NCBI GenBank assembly: GCA_011316305.1 | Contig: SAUG01000007.1 | Coordinates: 62,001 to 126,000, forward strand | Reading direction: 5' to 3' | DNA length: 64,000 bases | Source of the DNA: Rusavskia elegans | Lineage: Eukaryota; Ascomycota; Lecanoromycetes; Teloschistales; Teloschistaceae | Shown here: one piece after another, positions 10,434 through 22,490 of the stretch | Layout of the letters: each line of letters opens with the position of its first letter | Position numbering within the stretch: the first letter of the stretch is position 1 | Position numbers and translations under genes: made by a program | The notes under the pieces: model-generated | What the model saw: only the letters and a program-made list of their open reading frames with translations | Told to the model about the DNA's origin: nothing | Database searches by the model: none

Positions 10434-11362
10434 ATGGCAGACTCAGAAGGAAGCAAAGTCGATCCCCACGCCGACAATGGCTCCTCCAACCCACCCAAAA
10501 AGCAAGCGTTCATACCACTAGGCAAGCATTCCACCCAACTCCTCTCCAATAACACTACGACTAATCCTCAACCCATTGCAGAAAACAACCCCGAAGTCAT
10601 GACCGCCCTCGTCCAAAAGCTCGGCCTCTCCCCATCCCTCGCCTTCCACGACGTCTACTCAATAGACGAACCCTCCCTCCTCGAATTCGTCCCCCGTCCC
10701 GTCCACGCTCTCCTCCTCGTATTCCCCATCACATCCACCTACGAGAACTCTCGCAGAATCGAAGACGGCCCTTTACCAGAATACTCAGGCTCAGGGTCCG
10801 GCGAGGAAGTCATATGGTTCCGGCAAACGATACGGAATGCATGTGGCATGATAGGATTATTGCATTCTGCATGTAACGGGGGTGCGCGCGGAATGATCGG
10901 TACGTTTTGCACGATTGGATACCTCAATTGAAGTCGCCACGTTAGAGATCTTGCAGCTAAAGAGCCCGAATACATATAGCCCCTTCCACGGACCTCGCAA
11001 CCCTCATCGACGGTGCCCTTCCCCTCGATCCAGCCGCCCGAGCCGGTCTAATCGAAAGCTCCACCAGCATCGCCCGCGCGCACGCCTCCGCCGCAGCTCA
11101 GGGCGATACTGCCGCTCCAGCGGCCGACGACAAAGTCGATCTCCATTTCGTCGCTTTCGTAAAGTCGGCCGAGAATAACCTCTGGGAACTTGACGGGCGG
11201 CGGAAGGGGCCGCTGAACCGAGGGAAGTTAGGGGATGAAGACGACGTCCTTGCCGAAAAGGCTTTGGATCTGGGCGTGAGACGGTTTTTGAAGAGAGAGA
11301 CAGAAGGCGAAGGCGGTGAGTTGAGGTTCAGTCTCGTGGCTTTGGCGCCAAGTATGGATTAG
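10434..11362 (+). CDS. Ubiquitin C-terminal hydrolase (peptidase C12)
   Basis: A UCHL3/Yuh1-type deubiquitinase that removes small adducts from the ubiquitin C-terminus. Exons 10434-10899 and 10980-11362 give 282 residues. An earlier acceptor (TTGCAG at 10951-10956) would run into TAG, so the acceptor at 10978-10979 is chosen; it yields a continuous, family-like sequence. The catalytic set is complete: oxyanion Gln131 and nucleophile Cys137 in RQTIRNACGMIGLL, His211 in DLHFVAF and Asp227 in ELDGRRKGP. A Gly/Ser loop (SGSGSGEE) precedes the catalytic Cys. The protein starts with a polar extension of about 25 residues not needed for the fold. It is expected in cytosol and nucleus. Confidence 0.93.

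Positions 11363-11389
<27 letters not shown>
11363..11389. repeat. (TA)n microsatellite
   Basis: An uninterrupted TA dinucleotide run of about 27 bp starts directly after the UCH stop codon, in its 3' untranslated region. Confidence 0.85.
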
Positions 11390-11393
<4 letters not shown>

Positions 11394-11585
11394 GTATCAA
11401 GGGGTGGTTGTCCTGAATGATGGGTTACGAGATCATGGTTATGGCGTTTCTGATGAAGACCACATGTATGAATATCCTGCATGAAACCAATCCGAAGTCT
11501 ATCCATCTACATCCTCATTTCCAAGTCCGTCAACCCCCCTCAAACCCCCCAACCACAACCCAAACATCCAACTTCCCCTTCCTCT

Positions 11586-11596
11586 CCCCCCCCCCC
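11586..11596. repeat. C11 homopolymer
   Basis: A run of eleven C residues sits within a longer plus-strand C/A-rich, G-poor stretch (about 11510-11640) between convergent genes. The minus strand therefore carries several G-runs and could fold into a quadruplex. Confidence 0.7.
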
Positions 11597-11639
11597 AACC
11601 CCAAACAGATCCCTCCTCCCAACCCTGGTCCAAATCTCC

Positions 11640-12438
11640 TTAACCATCTTCCCCCCAACGCCCCCACTGATCATTCAACAACCACACCACCCCCCTCACA
11701 TTATCCGTGCCCCCAATCCCCCGCCACAGAAACTCCTGCTCCTTCTCCGTCCACTTAATCCACACCGGATTATCCTCATAGGTTATATCCCTCGCCTCGT
11801 AGCTCATCAATATCACATTCAGCGTGTATCCATTCAGCACGTCATAACGCACCACGGCTTTCAGATTGGAGATGCTCTGCCCGGGTTAGAGGAGGCGCAG
11901 GTAGGTTTGGTAGGTAGGTGATTTCGGACCAGGGGAGTACGGCGTTCAGGTCGTGGGATTTGTAGTTGTATATCGCAATGATGATGCCTTCTTCCGTATT
12001 TAAAAAGGGTTTTGAAAGGTGCTTCGTTGGCGTGGGGATCTGTGCGTTCGCGTCTTTGTGTTTCGATAATATCGATGCCATGGTGTATTTGTCTGAATCG
12101 ATGGCGGAGAATCCGTGGTTGAGAAGATCTTGCGCAACGTCATTGCTGGTCGTGTAGCGATCTATGATTGCGAAATCGTAATAGTTATCGAAGAGTTGGG
12201 AGCCATCGGGCCAATTGTCTGTTGGAGAGGCATTATGGAGTGCTGTCTTGAGTTTGTCGTGGTATTCTTTGCCGGACTGGGCGCAGTCTGCGTATTCGGA
12301 GCAGAAATCTTCGGGGCCGAAGTCGGAGCTGGATGGTATGCCTGTTGGCGTTGGAAGAGGTGCGGGAGGAGCTGGAGTGGCTATTGCACGTCGTGTAATG
12401 GAAAGGAGGATGAGACGGGCGGATGCTAAGACGAACAT
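11640..12438 (-). CDS. Putative secreted protein of unknown function
   Basis: I do not recognise the family. Exons 12438-11941 and 11876-11640 (64-nt intron GTACTC..CTAACCCGGGCAG, phase 0) give 244 residues. The N-terminus (FVLASARLILLSITRRAIA) is hydrophobic with a following Pro/Ala/Thr-rich segment, consistent with a signal peptide and a short linker, though the two internal Arg residues weaken that call. The body is rich in Asp, Tyr and Asn, with two early cysteines (DFCSEYADCA), and ends QWGRWGEDG. No catalytic motif is visible. Splicing at this intron is supported because it joins DLNA to SISNLKAVVRYDVLNGY, whereas reading through gives a short unrelated tail. Confidence 0.6.
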
Positions 12439-12768
12439 GAGTGCGGAACGAAATTCTGGACTGAAAAAGAGGCGGTATTGTAGTCGCTGGCATGATGCAA
12501 TCCGAACGTAGCGTTCTCGAGCAGGAGTAGCAAAGAAATTCTAGCAAGACAGTTTTAAAATCCAGTACGGAGAAAACATTAGATCATGCTGGTCGCATCG
12601 ATGGCAACCGGACAGATTGCCATTTGTACGCGCGAAACACCTACTGGAGCCAAACAAGCCGCACTCGCTGTTCTCAGGAGTATACCTGCCGTGAGATCGT
12701 TATAAAGCCCGGACGATCTGGAATTTTTTACCATTGGTCGATGCAGTAACGATCGTGACCAAGATTAC
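12439..12768. other. Intergenic region, no gene seen
   Basis: These 330 bp lie between two minus-strand genes and should contain the promoter of the secreted-protein gene and the 3' end of nothing else visible. A TATAAA-like element (GTTATAAAGC near 12698) is present on the plus strand, but no gene starts from it. Confidence 0.4.
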
Positions 12769-14354
12769 CTAGATTCTTGAGGCTCCACTGCCTCCCTCAA
12801 GATTCGCATACACCATGCTCTCAACCTGAGCCCACAATCCCAATACGTTCCGATCTTTAACCAGATCATCAGCACACTGCCAAATTTTTACCATAGCAAA
12901 AAGGAAAGAAAAACCGTCCAACTCACCTGCAAACGGCAAAAGCTGACTCGCACACATGCCCGCGATCCCCTTCTCTCGATCACACCACCAGTACAAGTTG
13001 GCCAACCCCGCCCACCAGGCGGTGTTCGCGCCTCTTCCTGTCGCTCCCGGATGGATGGTCATCATAAACGTCAGACCCCATCCCTGCGGCTGTTCCGGGG
13101 GCTGAGGATACATATCCGGTATCGGGTTGGTGAGGTCCGGCTTCGCGGCTGGGATGCCGCGACGACCGAAGTCAGGGAATTGCGGGATTTGGTTGGTAAA
13201 CATCTCCTTGATAGAAGCTTCGGAAAGAATGCGGGCCGAGGTAGTTGGAGATACGCCGTCATTAAGGAGAGTCGAGAGGATCTCTGTTGGATAAGGCATT
13301 ATGAACGTTCGAGAAGACGGTCAGTGTACCATCGATAGGACGACTTACGGCAATACTCGGCAGGTTGAGCGAAACAGCCAGCCCCGGCGCTGTTGTAGGT
13401 TTTCTCGACATCGTCTCCCTCGACCACAAGCGGTCTTCGCAGTAGGTGGTTGCGCTCTCTGATGTCTCCACTGGTGTCCTTTTGATGCATGTGTGCCAGC
13501 TTGTTCTTCATATCATCGGATGGATGGAAAGCGATGTGCTTGATCCCGAGTGGCTGAAAGATATTCTTTTGGAAGTAATCGTTGAGAGACATACCCGAGA
13601 TCCGTTCGACTATTGTTCCAGCCCAGTCGATGCCTACCTGTATCAAGTCTGTGAGCTGATGCGGTACTTGTCGGTCAAGATGACTTACCCCATATTGCCA
13701 ATCTGTCCCTGGCTCGAACAGTAGTGGCGAACCTAATACATCTTTCTGAAGCCCGGAGAACTCATCGCAGCCGAATGGTTGGCCCCATCGTCGTAGATCC
13801 TCGTTGAAGAAAGAGTAGCTACCAGACAGGTAACAGTCAGTGTCAGTTGACCAAGTTGCAGCATTCTCTGATGACTGCCTCACCCGAAACCAGCTAGAAC
13901 AATGGTCAGTCAAGTTCAAAGATCATAGTATCTGAGGTCTCTCTTTACCCGTATGGGTCAGCAACATCCTCAGCGTGACGCGAGTCTTCTTGTCAACCAA
14001 ATCTGGCTTGCCATGTTCGTCCACGCCTTTCAGGATGCGGATCTTCTTCAATTCTGGACATATTCCCTCTATCATGTCAGCATCATCAAGGCTTATCAGG
14101 CCCTGTTCGCACAGTTGCATGACGGCGATGCCGCATATCATCTTGGTGCATGATGCGATCCAGAAGATAGTATCAAGTGTCATCGGCGCCTGTGTGTCAG
14201 CACCCCTTTTACCACTCGCATGTTCGAAGAGTGTTTTGCCGTCTCTGTTCACAACGCAAAAGACGCACCCTGGAATTTTGTTGCCGTCGGCTGTGACATT
14301 GTCAATCGCGCTGCGGATCTCTGCTGCAGCGGATTGCTTCAGGGTTGAAGCCAT
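12769..14354 (-). CDS. Beta-lactamase-fold serine hydrolase (esterase-like)
   Basis: A member of the beta-lactamase/transpeptidase-like (class C) family, which in fungi includes esterases and LovD-type acyltransferases. Five exons, 14354-13949, 13893-13884, 13818-13689, 13637-13349 and 13283-12769, give 449 residues with all phases consistent. The second exon is only 10 nt long and is required to form LLTHTAGFGYSFFNEDL. The catalytic SxxK motif is S68-C-T-K71 (IASCTKMICG), and a candidate catalytic Tyr is in WQYGVGIDWAG. There is no signal peptide, so it is probably cytosolic. Exon 5 contains a perfect-looking 50-nt intron (12926-12877, GTGAGT..GCAG). Removing it would cause a frameshift and early stop, so it is read through here. 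That adds about 16 residues not expected from the family. The substrate is unknown. Confidence 0.85.
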
Positions 14355-15000
14355 TGCAGGCCACGATAAATTCGCTTCGTCGTGAGGGTGCTGTAATTGC
14401 CCGAGTAGATAGGATATCTAGTGGATGCTCATTGCCGTCAGGAGTAGGGACTGTCTAGGTCTAAGTAGTAGAGGAATGAAACGTTTATATGCTCCCATAT
14501 GCCGTCTGCGGGGTAGTACAGCTACTGTAAGACGCTCGTGCGGCGCAATTGCGAGGTCTAGACCCTCCCGTCGACCACTTCGATTCAAAGCAGTCAGAAC
14601 TTAGATCCTAGAAGACGTTCCGAGCGAATGCCTGAAGTGGAGAAAGGCAGTCTAAAGAGAGATTCAAGATGGTACATAAATGTAAGCCGGCTGAACAAGA
14701 TCGACCTCTAAGATCCGCGACCGAACGACAGAAGAAAGTTGAAAATAGAAATGAAGAGAGTAGCGTAGATTGGTTTGCATCAAACCTTGGTCAGATCGGG
14801 TAACAACATGCACGTCTGAGCCGCCAGACGGTGATAATAATACCAGTGGTAGGGCATCCGATGTGACAGGCAGTCGAGGCCCATCAAGACAGTCGGAGGG
14901 ATAATAAGAAATGCCAGCAGCTGAAATCTTGAGGCTGTCGAAGACAATATGAATGTTTGTACATTTAGAAATTCGAAGTTGATCAAGCCGGTGGAAACGT
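14355..15000. other. Intergenic region, no gene seen
   Basis: These 646 bp separate the beta-lactamase-like start codon from the stop codon of the TMEM19-like gene, both on the minus strand. It must contain the hydrolase promoter. The open stretches present lack codon bias, motifs or splice-compatible neighbours. No repeat is evident. Confidence 0.4.
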
Positions 15001-16175
15001 TTACTGCAAGATTGTGCCCACGGGCAGATCCCATAGGTAAGCGGAGACGACCATACCCCCTGCACTCATGACAAAAGCCATCAGTAGATTGACGGCGTTG
15101 TTGTCGAGTAAGCTGATGCCACTCTCGACTCGCCGGCTGCTGTTGCCATCATGCTTGCCGTGGGAACCAGTCAGAAGGACCTGCGTGTATGTAATCAGCC
15201 TAGCATTGATCCTGTGCGCAGTAGAAGCCAACCTTTTTCCCTCCTGCACCCTCTATGACCTTCCCCGACCTTACATCAATCACGCTGGCCTGGAGCCAAC
15301 CGCCAAGGGCGCTGTCTAGGAGGCTTCCGAGGCCTCCCCAAAGCGATACAGCCAGGACCCAGGCAGCTTTTTCCCACAAGCCCCATCCACCACCGCCTTC
15401 GAATCCAAGTTGATTGTCCCCAAACAGCTTTCCAGCACGAGATGTAAGCCCAACAGGACAAAAGGGCAGTAGCACCACCGACGTCAAGGCAATGATTGAA
15501 GCGCCAAGAAAGCCTGCCCATGTTCCCAAAAGGGTAATGCCGCCATTGGTACCTGGTGGTACGGTGCGAAAGTTCCAGGAGGTCAGCAGTCGAGGCTTAC
15601 CCTTGGAAAGAATGCCCAGCTCGGAGGAGAAGGTATCTGCTGCTACTGCCGCATAATTACTATTACAGAAGGATCAGACATCGAAGGCATTCATAGTGGC
15701 ATCACTGGAGACAACGAACCTTACAATGCCAACGACTAAAAGGTCTGAAGCATATGGCCAGCATCCTTGGCTTGCGTCACCGCTCTTGTCTCTTGCGAGC
15801 AATTGGCGGTAATGTAACAGAATAAGCAGTGAAGCTACCAGCGAGTTGGCAAGCACTTGGATATGGGTCCGTCGGCCTTCTCCGCCGGATGATCCAGCTG
15901 ACGAAAGCGTGAGTTGCGCCTTGACATGATGCTTAACCTGGTACACGGTCAGAGAATTGGATTTCTGGTTCCAGAGGAGTGTAGTATACTTTGGTTACTG
16001 CCGTCCCAGCCAGGAAGAAAACGACAAGCAGGGCGAAAAAGACACTCCATGGATGGATGGCATGAACGACTGCCGTCAAGGCAGCCACCACAATTCCGGC
16101 CGGGGTCAGGGAATCACGAGAGTAAGCTCGCCAGACCAAGGCGAGCGTTGCTGGCACAGCGATGTATGGATGCAT
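15001..16175 (-). CDS. TMEM19 / DUF92 family integral membrane protein
   Basis: Four exons, 16175-15990, 15937-15720, 15659-15233 and 15180-15001 (introns 52, 60 and 52 nt), encode 336 residues. The second intron uses donor AG|GTTCGT; this restores the family block GIVSNYAAVAADTFSSELG, while the nearer GTAAGG donor would be out of phase. The protein is strongly hydrophobic with about six to seven predicted membrane segments (for example ALVWRAY to HAIHPWSVFFALLVVFFLAG) and the conserved PPGTNGGITLLG and SLLDSALGG stretches. DUF92 proteins include plant VTE6 (phytyl-phosphate kinase) and mammalian TMEM19. The fungal role is not established, although a CTP-dependent lipid kinase activity is possible by homology. 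The start Met of MHPYIAV is chosen because upstream in-frame sequence is not family-like. Confidence 0.85.
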
Positions 16176-16570
16176 TGTGTGCTGACGCTGAGCTCCGCTG
16201 TGGTGGTAGAAATCCCTCCACCTGTGGCCTCGGGGAAAAGGCGGAGGATTCTGAATACGAGTAGAGTGCAGCCGATTGGTGACGCATGCTGCTTTCGCTG
16301 CAGCCTCCTTCCGGGAGCCATCGACCACTTGGTTGCTCCTTCATGTTGGGGTATGGAAGTCACGACGGTATAACTATCTCGAGTACAAGGTCACAGACAC
16401 CGAAACTCTTCAAGTGGTCCACGCTCCTTGGCGAGTACTCTAGGGAGGCTGGTGGCAAGCAGCGGACGGAAGGCAGTCTACTGCCAATCATAAAACTCCC
16501 CAAAACCATCGGCCGCGTACCGAATAACCAGTTTCGATATCTCGAGACATTGGGTGTAATGCTATAAATG
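16176..16570. other. Intergenic region, no gene seen
   Basis: These 395 bp hold the promoter of the TMEM19-like gene and the 3' flank of CEF1 (both minus strand). I see no further gene, repeat or RNA. Confidence 0.4.
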
Positions 16571-19299
<2,729 letters not shown>

Positions 19300-19369
19300 T
19301 CACTCTCTTGTTTCTGAAGATTTTCTAGTTCCATGGAAATCGGTCGCAAGACATTTGGCGTTTAGGATA

Positions 19370-19764
19370 ATGTCAAAACAGCTTGGAGTAATGAGCATTG
19401 GAGTTGCAATAAGATCTCTAGCTCTACAACCTGTCAACCCGCTAAGGACGATTCAGCACGTTCGGTGCGCCTCACAGAAAACGGAGGCAAACTCTGAACC
19501 AACAGCTGAGGTAAGCTTTTCACGAATGGTCATTTCATATCAATCTTCTCACTCGGTAGTCAGTCGAGCAGTGAGCCAGCCACCAGTGAAGAGGAGCAAA
19601 AAACTCCCAAGAAAAAGAAAACTATAGCGGAGCTCGATGAAGAACTTCGCATGAAGATGGAAGGGAAATCCGGCGAAGGTGGGGAGGCAGGTTTAGAGCT
19701 CGAAGACGGCAGGCCAGCAGCTATGAAAAGAGGAGTCAGGAATAACATGTTTCGATTGATTTAG
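19370..19764 (+). CDS. Small conserved protein, probably mitochondrial
   Basis: Exons 19370-19510 and 19564-19764 (53-nt intron, GTAAGC..CAG, phase 0) give 113 residues. The N-terminal 40 residues are basic and hydroxylated with no acids (SIGVAIRSLALQPVNPLRTI), which suggests a mitochondrial presequence. The C-terminal part (KKKKTIAELDEELRMKMEG then AMKRGVRNNMFRLI at the very end) resembles a short, widely conserved filamentous-fungal protein whose function I cannot name. An upstream in-frame Met exists, but the start at 19370 gives the cleaner targeting sequence. It is divergent from CEF1 across 206 bp. Confidence 0.65.
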
Positions 19765-19937
19765 CAAGCGTTTTCTCGAGTCTAATTCAAATGGGTATCA
19801 TGCTGCAGCTTGATCCAACCAAATCCACCATGCGCCTAGTCAGACCGCTCATACAAAGTAAAGAATCATGAAGCTGCCAAGGCAAGTTTCCGGAGTCGAT
19901 GCTGCGTTCTCGTGTCCCCATGACCGCAAGAGTAGGA

Positions 19938-21437
19938 TCATATCGTGGTTCGAGAAAGACCATGGAGGCGGAGGCGATAGAGGCAAGTAAAAGGGCTTTC
20001 GGCCCAATTAGAATTGACCCGTACCACCACATTCCCGGTCGTTGCTTCCTTGAGGTTGATCGGTACCTCGAAGGCTTGCATGTAATTCGAAGAGTGAAGA
20101 TCGTACGTCCATCGACCTATCGGAACATATTCGTGAGGCAACGCCTTGACGAAAGCCTCGGTTGGGCCGTACAAGGTCTCGAATTCCCGGCCAATTGACT
20201 CTCGGAGAACATCGTCTGACACACTAATCCAGAGTTCAATCTCTTTCGGTGCCGGTACCGTGCGAGAATCGATCTGTTTGCTATTTGGATTGTATTCCAC
20301 AACGAGCTCCGTCGGCGTCATAGGACCCTTGACGGTGGCTGCCAATTGCAACACCGCGTCGCCCGCTGCGGCACACCAACTCGGCCCTTCCGACTCCTCC
20401 CAGGGCCCAAAAACAGTGGCTGGGTATTGCTGTGTGATGGAAACCGAACAAAGTCTCTTGAAGGGATCATATCTCTGCCACAATGTCGGTGTCTTGGGAG
20501 GATCCGACTTTTCAGCCGCATTGCACCAAACCCAAACCCTGTTGGTGGGACTAGTGAGGTGGTAATTCACAGCCACGCCATGGATTTGTGAGAAGTAATT
20601 GATCTTCGCTGCTGTGCGGCCGGCAGGTGAGTTCCGAGGTTGGCTGTGAAGTTCATACTTCAAGGTGTCAATCTGATTCCGGAAGCCGTGTTCCATGGCA
20701 GTCATACGCTGTTCCAGAGCGGCCAGTTGAGACGGAACGATAGTCGAGTGATTGTCAATCGGATACCGACTCTTCAGAAGATCAAGACCTGAACCCAAAA
20801 TAGGACCACGATAGATGTCGGCAAAGAGGAGTGACAGTAAGAGCATGAAGGCTGCAAGCCCAGCATAGTGAAGCCGATTGAAGAAAGAGGACACAGGACG
20901 ATCTATGGAAGAGTCAGAATTCGAAAGGGTGAATTGTCTGTGCAACGCCCTGGCACCTCCCAAAGGCTGTTCACCGATCGATCGCCCGAACTGCTCAGAA
21001 CGCTCATCATCGCTGTCGTCTATGTTGTTTCTGCGTATCCGATCTTCTCCTAGATCGGGGTCCTCGTGGACCTGAAACCGTATTCGTTCCGTACTTGCTG
21101 GAAGAAGCGGAGTAGTGGCCTGTTCCTGAACGGTGGCTAGGTGTTGGGTTTGCAATTGACCGCTGAACCGCTCTGTAGAAACATGTTTCTGGGTGGCAGC
21201 CGCTCCGATTGCGTCTCCAAGTGCTCTGCTAGGGGCCACTGCTGATGTTGTCCTGGATTTCTCTCCCGCAAAATTGGTGATATTACCGCCATAAGAGCTG
21301 TTGTCTTGCGGGGCTGCCTTGGAGCGCTCTCCCTTTTTGGAGCCTTTATGGGAGCGGGTTTCGATATGGACATCCTGCGGACCTTCTGAGTTTGCACGAC
21401 TGGACGCTGAGCGGGTGATTCGGCCAGGTCTAGACAT
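19938..21437 (-). CDS. SUN-domain nuclear envelope protein (Sad1-like)
   Basis: An inner nuclear membrane component of the LINC bridge, linking chromatin (including telomeres and centromeres) to the cytoskeleton through KASH proteins. The single exon encodes 499 residues. There is a disordered, Ser/Arg-rich nucleoplasmic N-terminus (1-185). One strong transmembrane helix follows at about 190-210 (YAGLAAFMLLLSLLFADIY). A short coiled coil comes next (about 230-270, LAALEQRMTAMEHGFRNQI), then a C-terminal SUN-type beta domain (about 285-499). That domain contains PTELVVEYNP, the acidic FGPWEESEG segment and IGRWTYDLHSSNYMQAF. The SUN fold here is divergent, as is usual in fungi. An unrelated Bqt4-like telomere-anchoring protein is encoded 30 kb away. 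Confidence 0.88.
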   Translation of the reverse strand: MSRPGRITRSASSRANSEGPQDVHIETRSHKGSKKGERSKAAPQDNSSYGGNITNFAGEKSRTTSAVAPSRALGDAIGAAATQKHVSTERFSGQLQTQHLATVQEQATTPLLPASTERIRFQVHEDPDLGEDRIRRNNIDDSDDERSEQFGRSIGEQPLGGARALHRQFTLSNSDSSIDRPVSSFFNRLHYAGLAAFMLLLSLLFADIYRGPILGSGLDLLKSRYPIDNHSTIVPSQLAALEQRMTAMEHGFRNQIDTLKYELHSQPRNSPAGRTAAKINYFSQIHGVAVNYHLTSPTNRVWVWCNAAEKSDPPKTPTLWQRYDPFKRLCSVSITQQYPATVFGPWEESEGPSWCAAAGDAVLQLAATVKGPMTPTELVVEYNPNSKQIDSRTVPAPKEIELWISVSDDVLRESIGREFETLYGPTEAFVKALPHEYVPIGRWTYDLHSSNYMQAFEVPINLKEATTGNVVVRVNSNWAESPFTCLYRLRLHGLSRTTI

Positions 21438-22490
21438 CGCGTTGCTTTGTTAAGCGCTGAGGAGACCAGGATACTAGGGGTTCCGGAAGCCAAAGATTGG
21501 GTGGGAAAGGTTGACCTGATCCTTGCAGAAGCCTTGAGAAGATGGAGAATGACACACAAAGCTTGCCAGAAGCTTTTGGACCAAGAGAGAGTGTAAATAG
21601 ATTGCCGAAAAGATCGAGGAAGAATGTTGTTTCGCAAGAGGAACTTGAAATTTGCTGGCCTTCCGACGGAGCTTATTTCGTATTGAGAAGTAGCGATCTT
21701 ACACTATTGTGGATCTGGGAAGTTTCAATAGCTTCAATAGGATGCTGGTAGTGCTGAACAGCTTCCTATTGTCACAACGGCCCAGAATGGAAAAAGCTGA
21801 CAATATCAATGTCGATCAAATTGACAATGAGCCACTGCGAGCACACAATTGGAGTAGATTGAGTTTCGGTTTGCTGTCTCAAGGCTAAGTCGAGTTATCT
21901 CCACCGTGGAGCTTTCTTTCTATGATGTTGGATATTCTCTCGTTGCGATGAATCAAATTCGAGCAATGGTGTCGCTGCTGCGACAAGTTCACGGGCCGTA
22001 CAATGCATTTAGCTGTAACAACAACAGATCGAAACGTCTTTGTCGATTTAGGCCACAAGAAAAGGATAGCATTCGGGACTGGTGCTTGCGCTCGCCGGAT
22101 GCGGCATGTCGAGATACAAAAACACGGGCACTGTTGATGCAGCATAACACGCGTCCGTGACGCCATGTTTTATTCAGCCAATCAGGGCTGCCAGTGGCCT
22201 TGGCACTTCTACCCTTAACTCCCAGGCCCTTTCCACACCTGATACCCAAGTCACTACTCCGTTTAAGGAGCTCACTATTCTGTTGGACATGCGTTCGTAG
22301 CAGCTGTATGCTAACTCTGGACCGATCGCCAAAACGACATCCCTTATCGAGGTACCGACAGTTGTACGCCCCTCATTGCATTGTTTGTCTACCCAACCTG
22401 GTTACAATCGTGCTATCTCTATCATATATCCCAGCCCCGCCAGATCTTCAAATCCGATCTTGAAGTCAGTTTCCTGTTATACTACTTACC
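21438..22490. promoter_or_regulatory. Divergent promoter region, SUN and F-box genes
   Basis: A 1.05-kb non-coding interval between two divergent start codons. It contains an ACGCGT element (22149-22154, the Mlu cell-cycle box type), a CCAAT box (22178-22182) in CAGCCAATCAGG, and copy A of the dispersed intergenic repeat (22323-22380). No open frame with coding character was found. Confidence 0.5.
22323..22380 (-). repeat. Dispersed intergenic repeat, copy A
   Basis: A roughly 58-bp sequence whose minus strand reads as the family consensus around the core TCGGTACCTCGATAAGGGA. Copy B (30548) is its closest relative: the core is identical over GTCGGTACCTCGATAAGGGA. It lies 110 bp before the F-box gene start. 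Confidence 0.7.

Noticed and set aside
10951..10956. TTGCAG acceptor in the UCH intron
   Set aside because: Using it places TAG in frame seven codons later; the ATATAG acceptor keeps the family sequence.
20054..20075. GATCGGTACCTCGAAGG in the SUN gene resembles the repeat core
   Set aside because: It is coding sequence of the SUN domain and lacks the flanking GCAATG and TCGTT elements, so it is a chance match.
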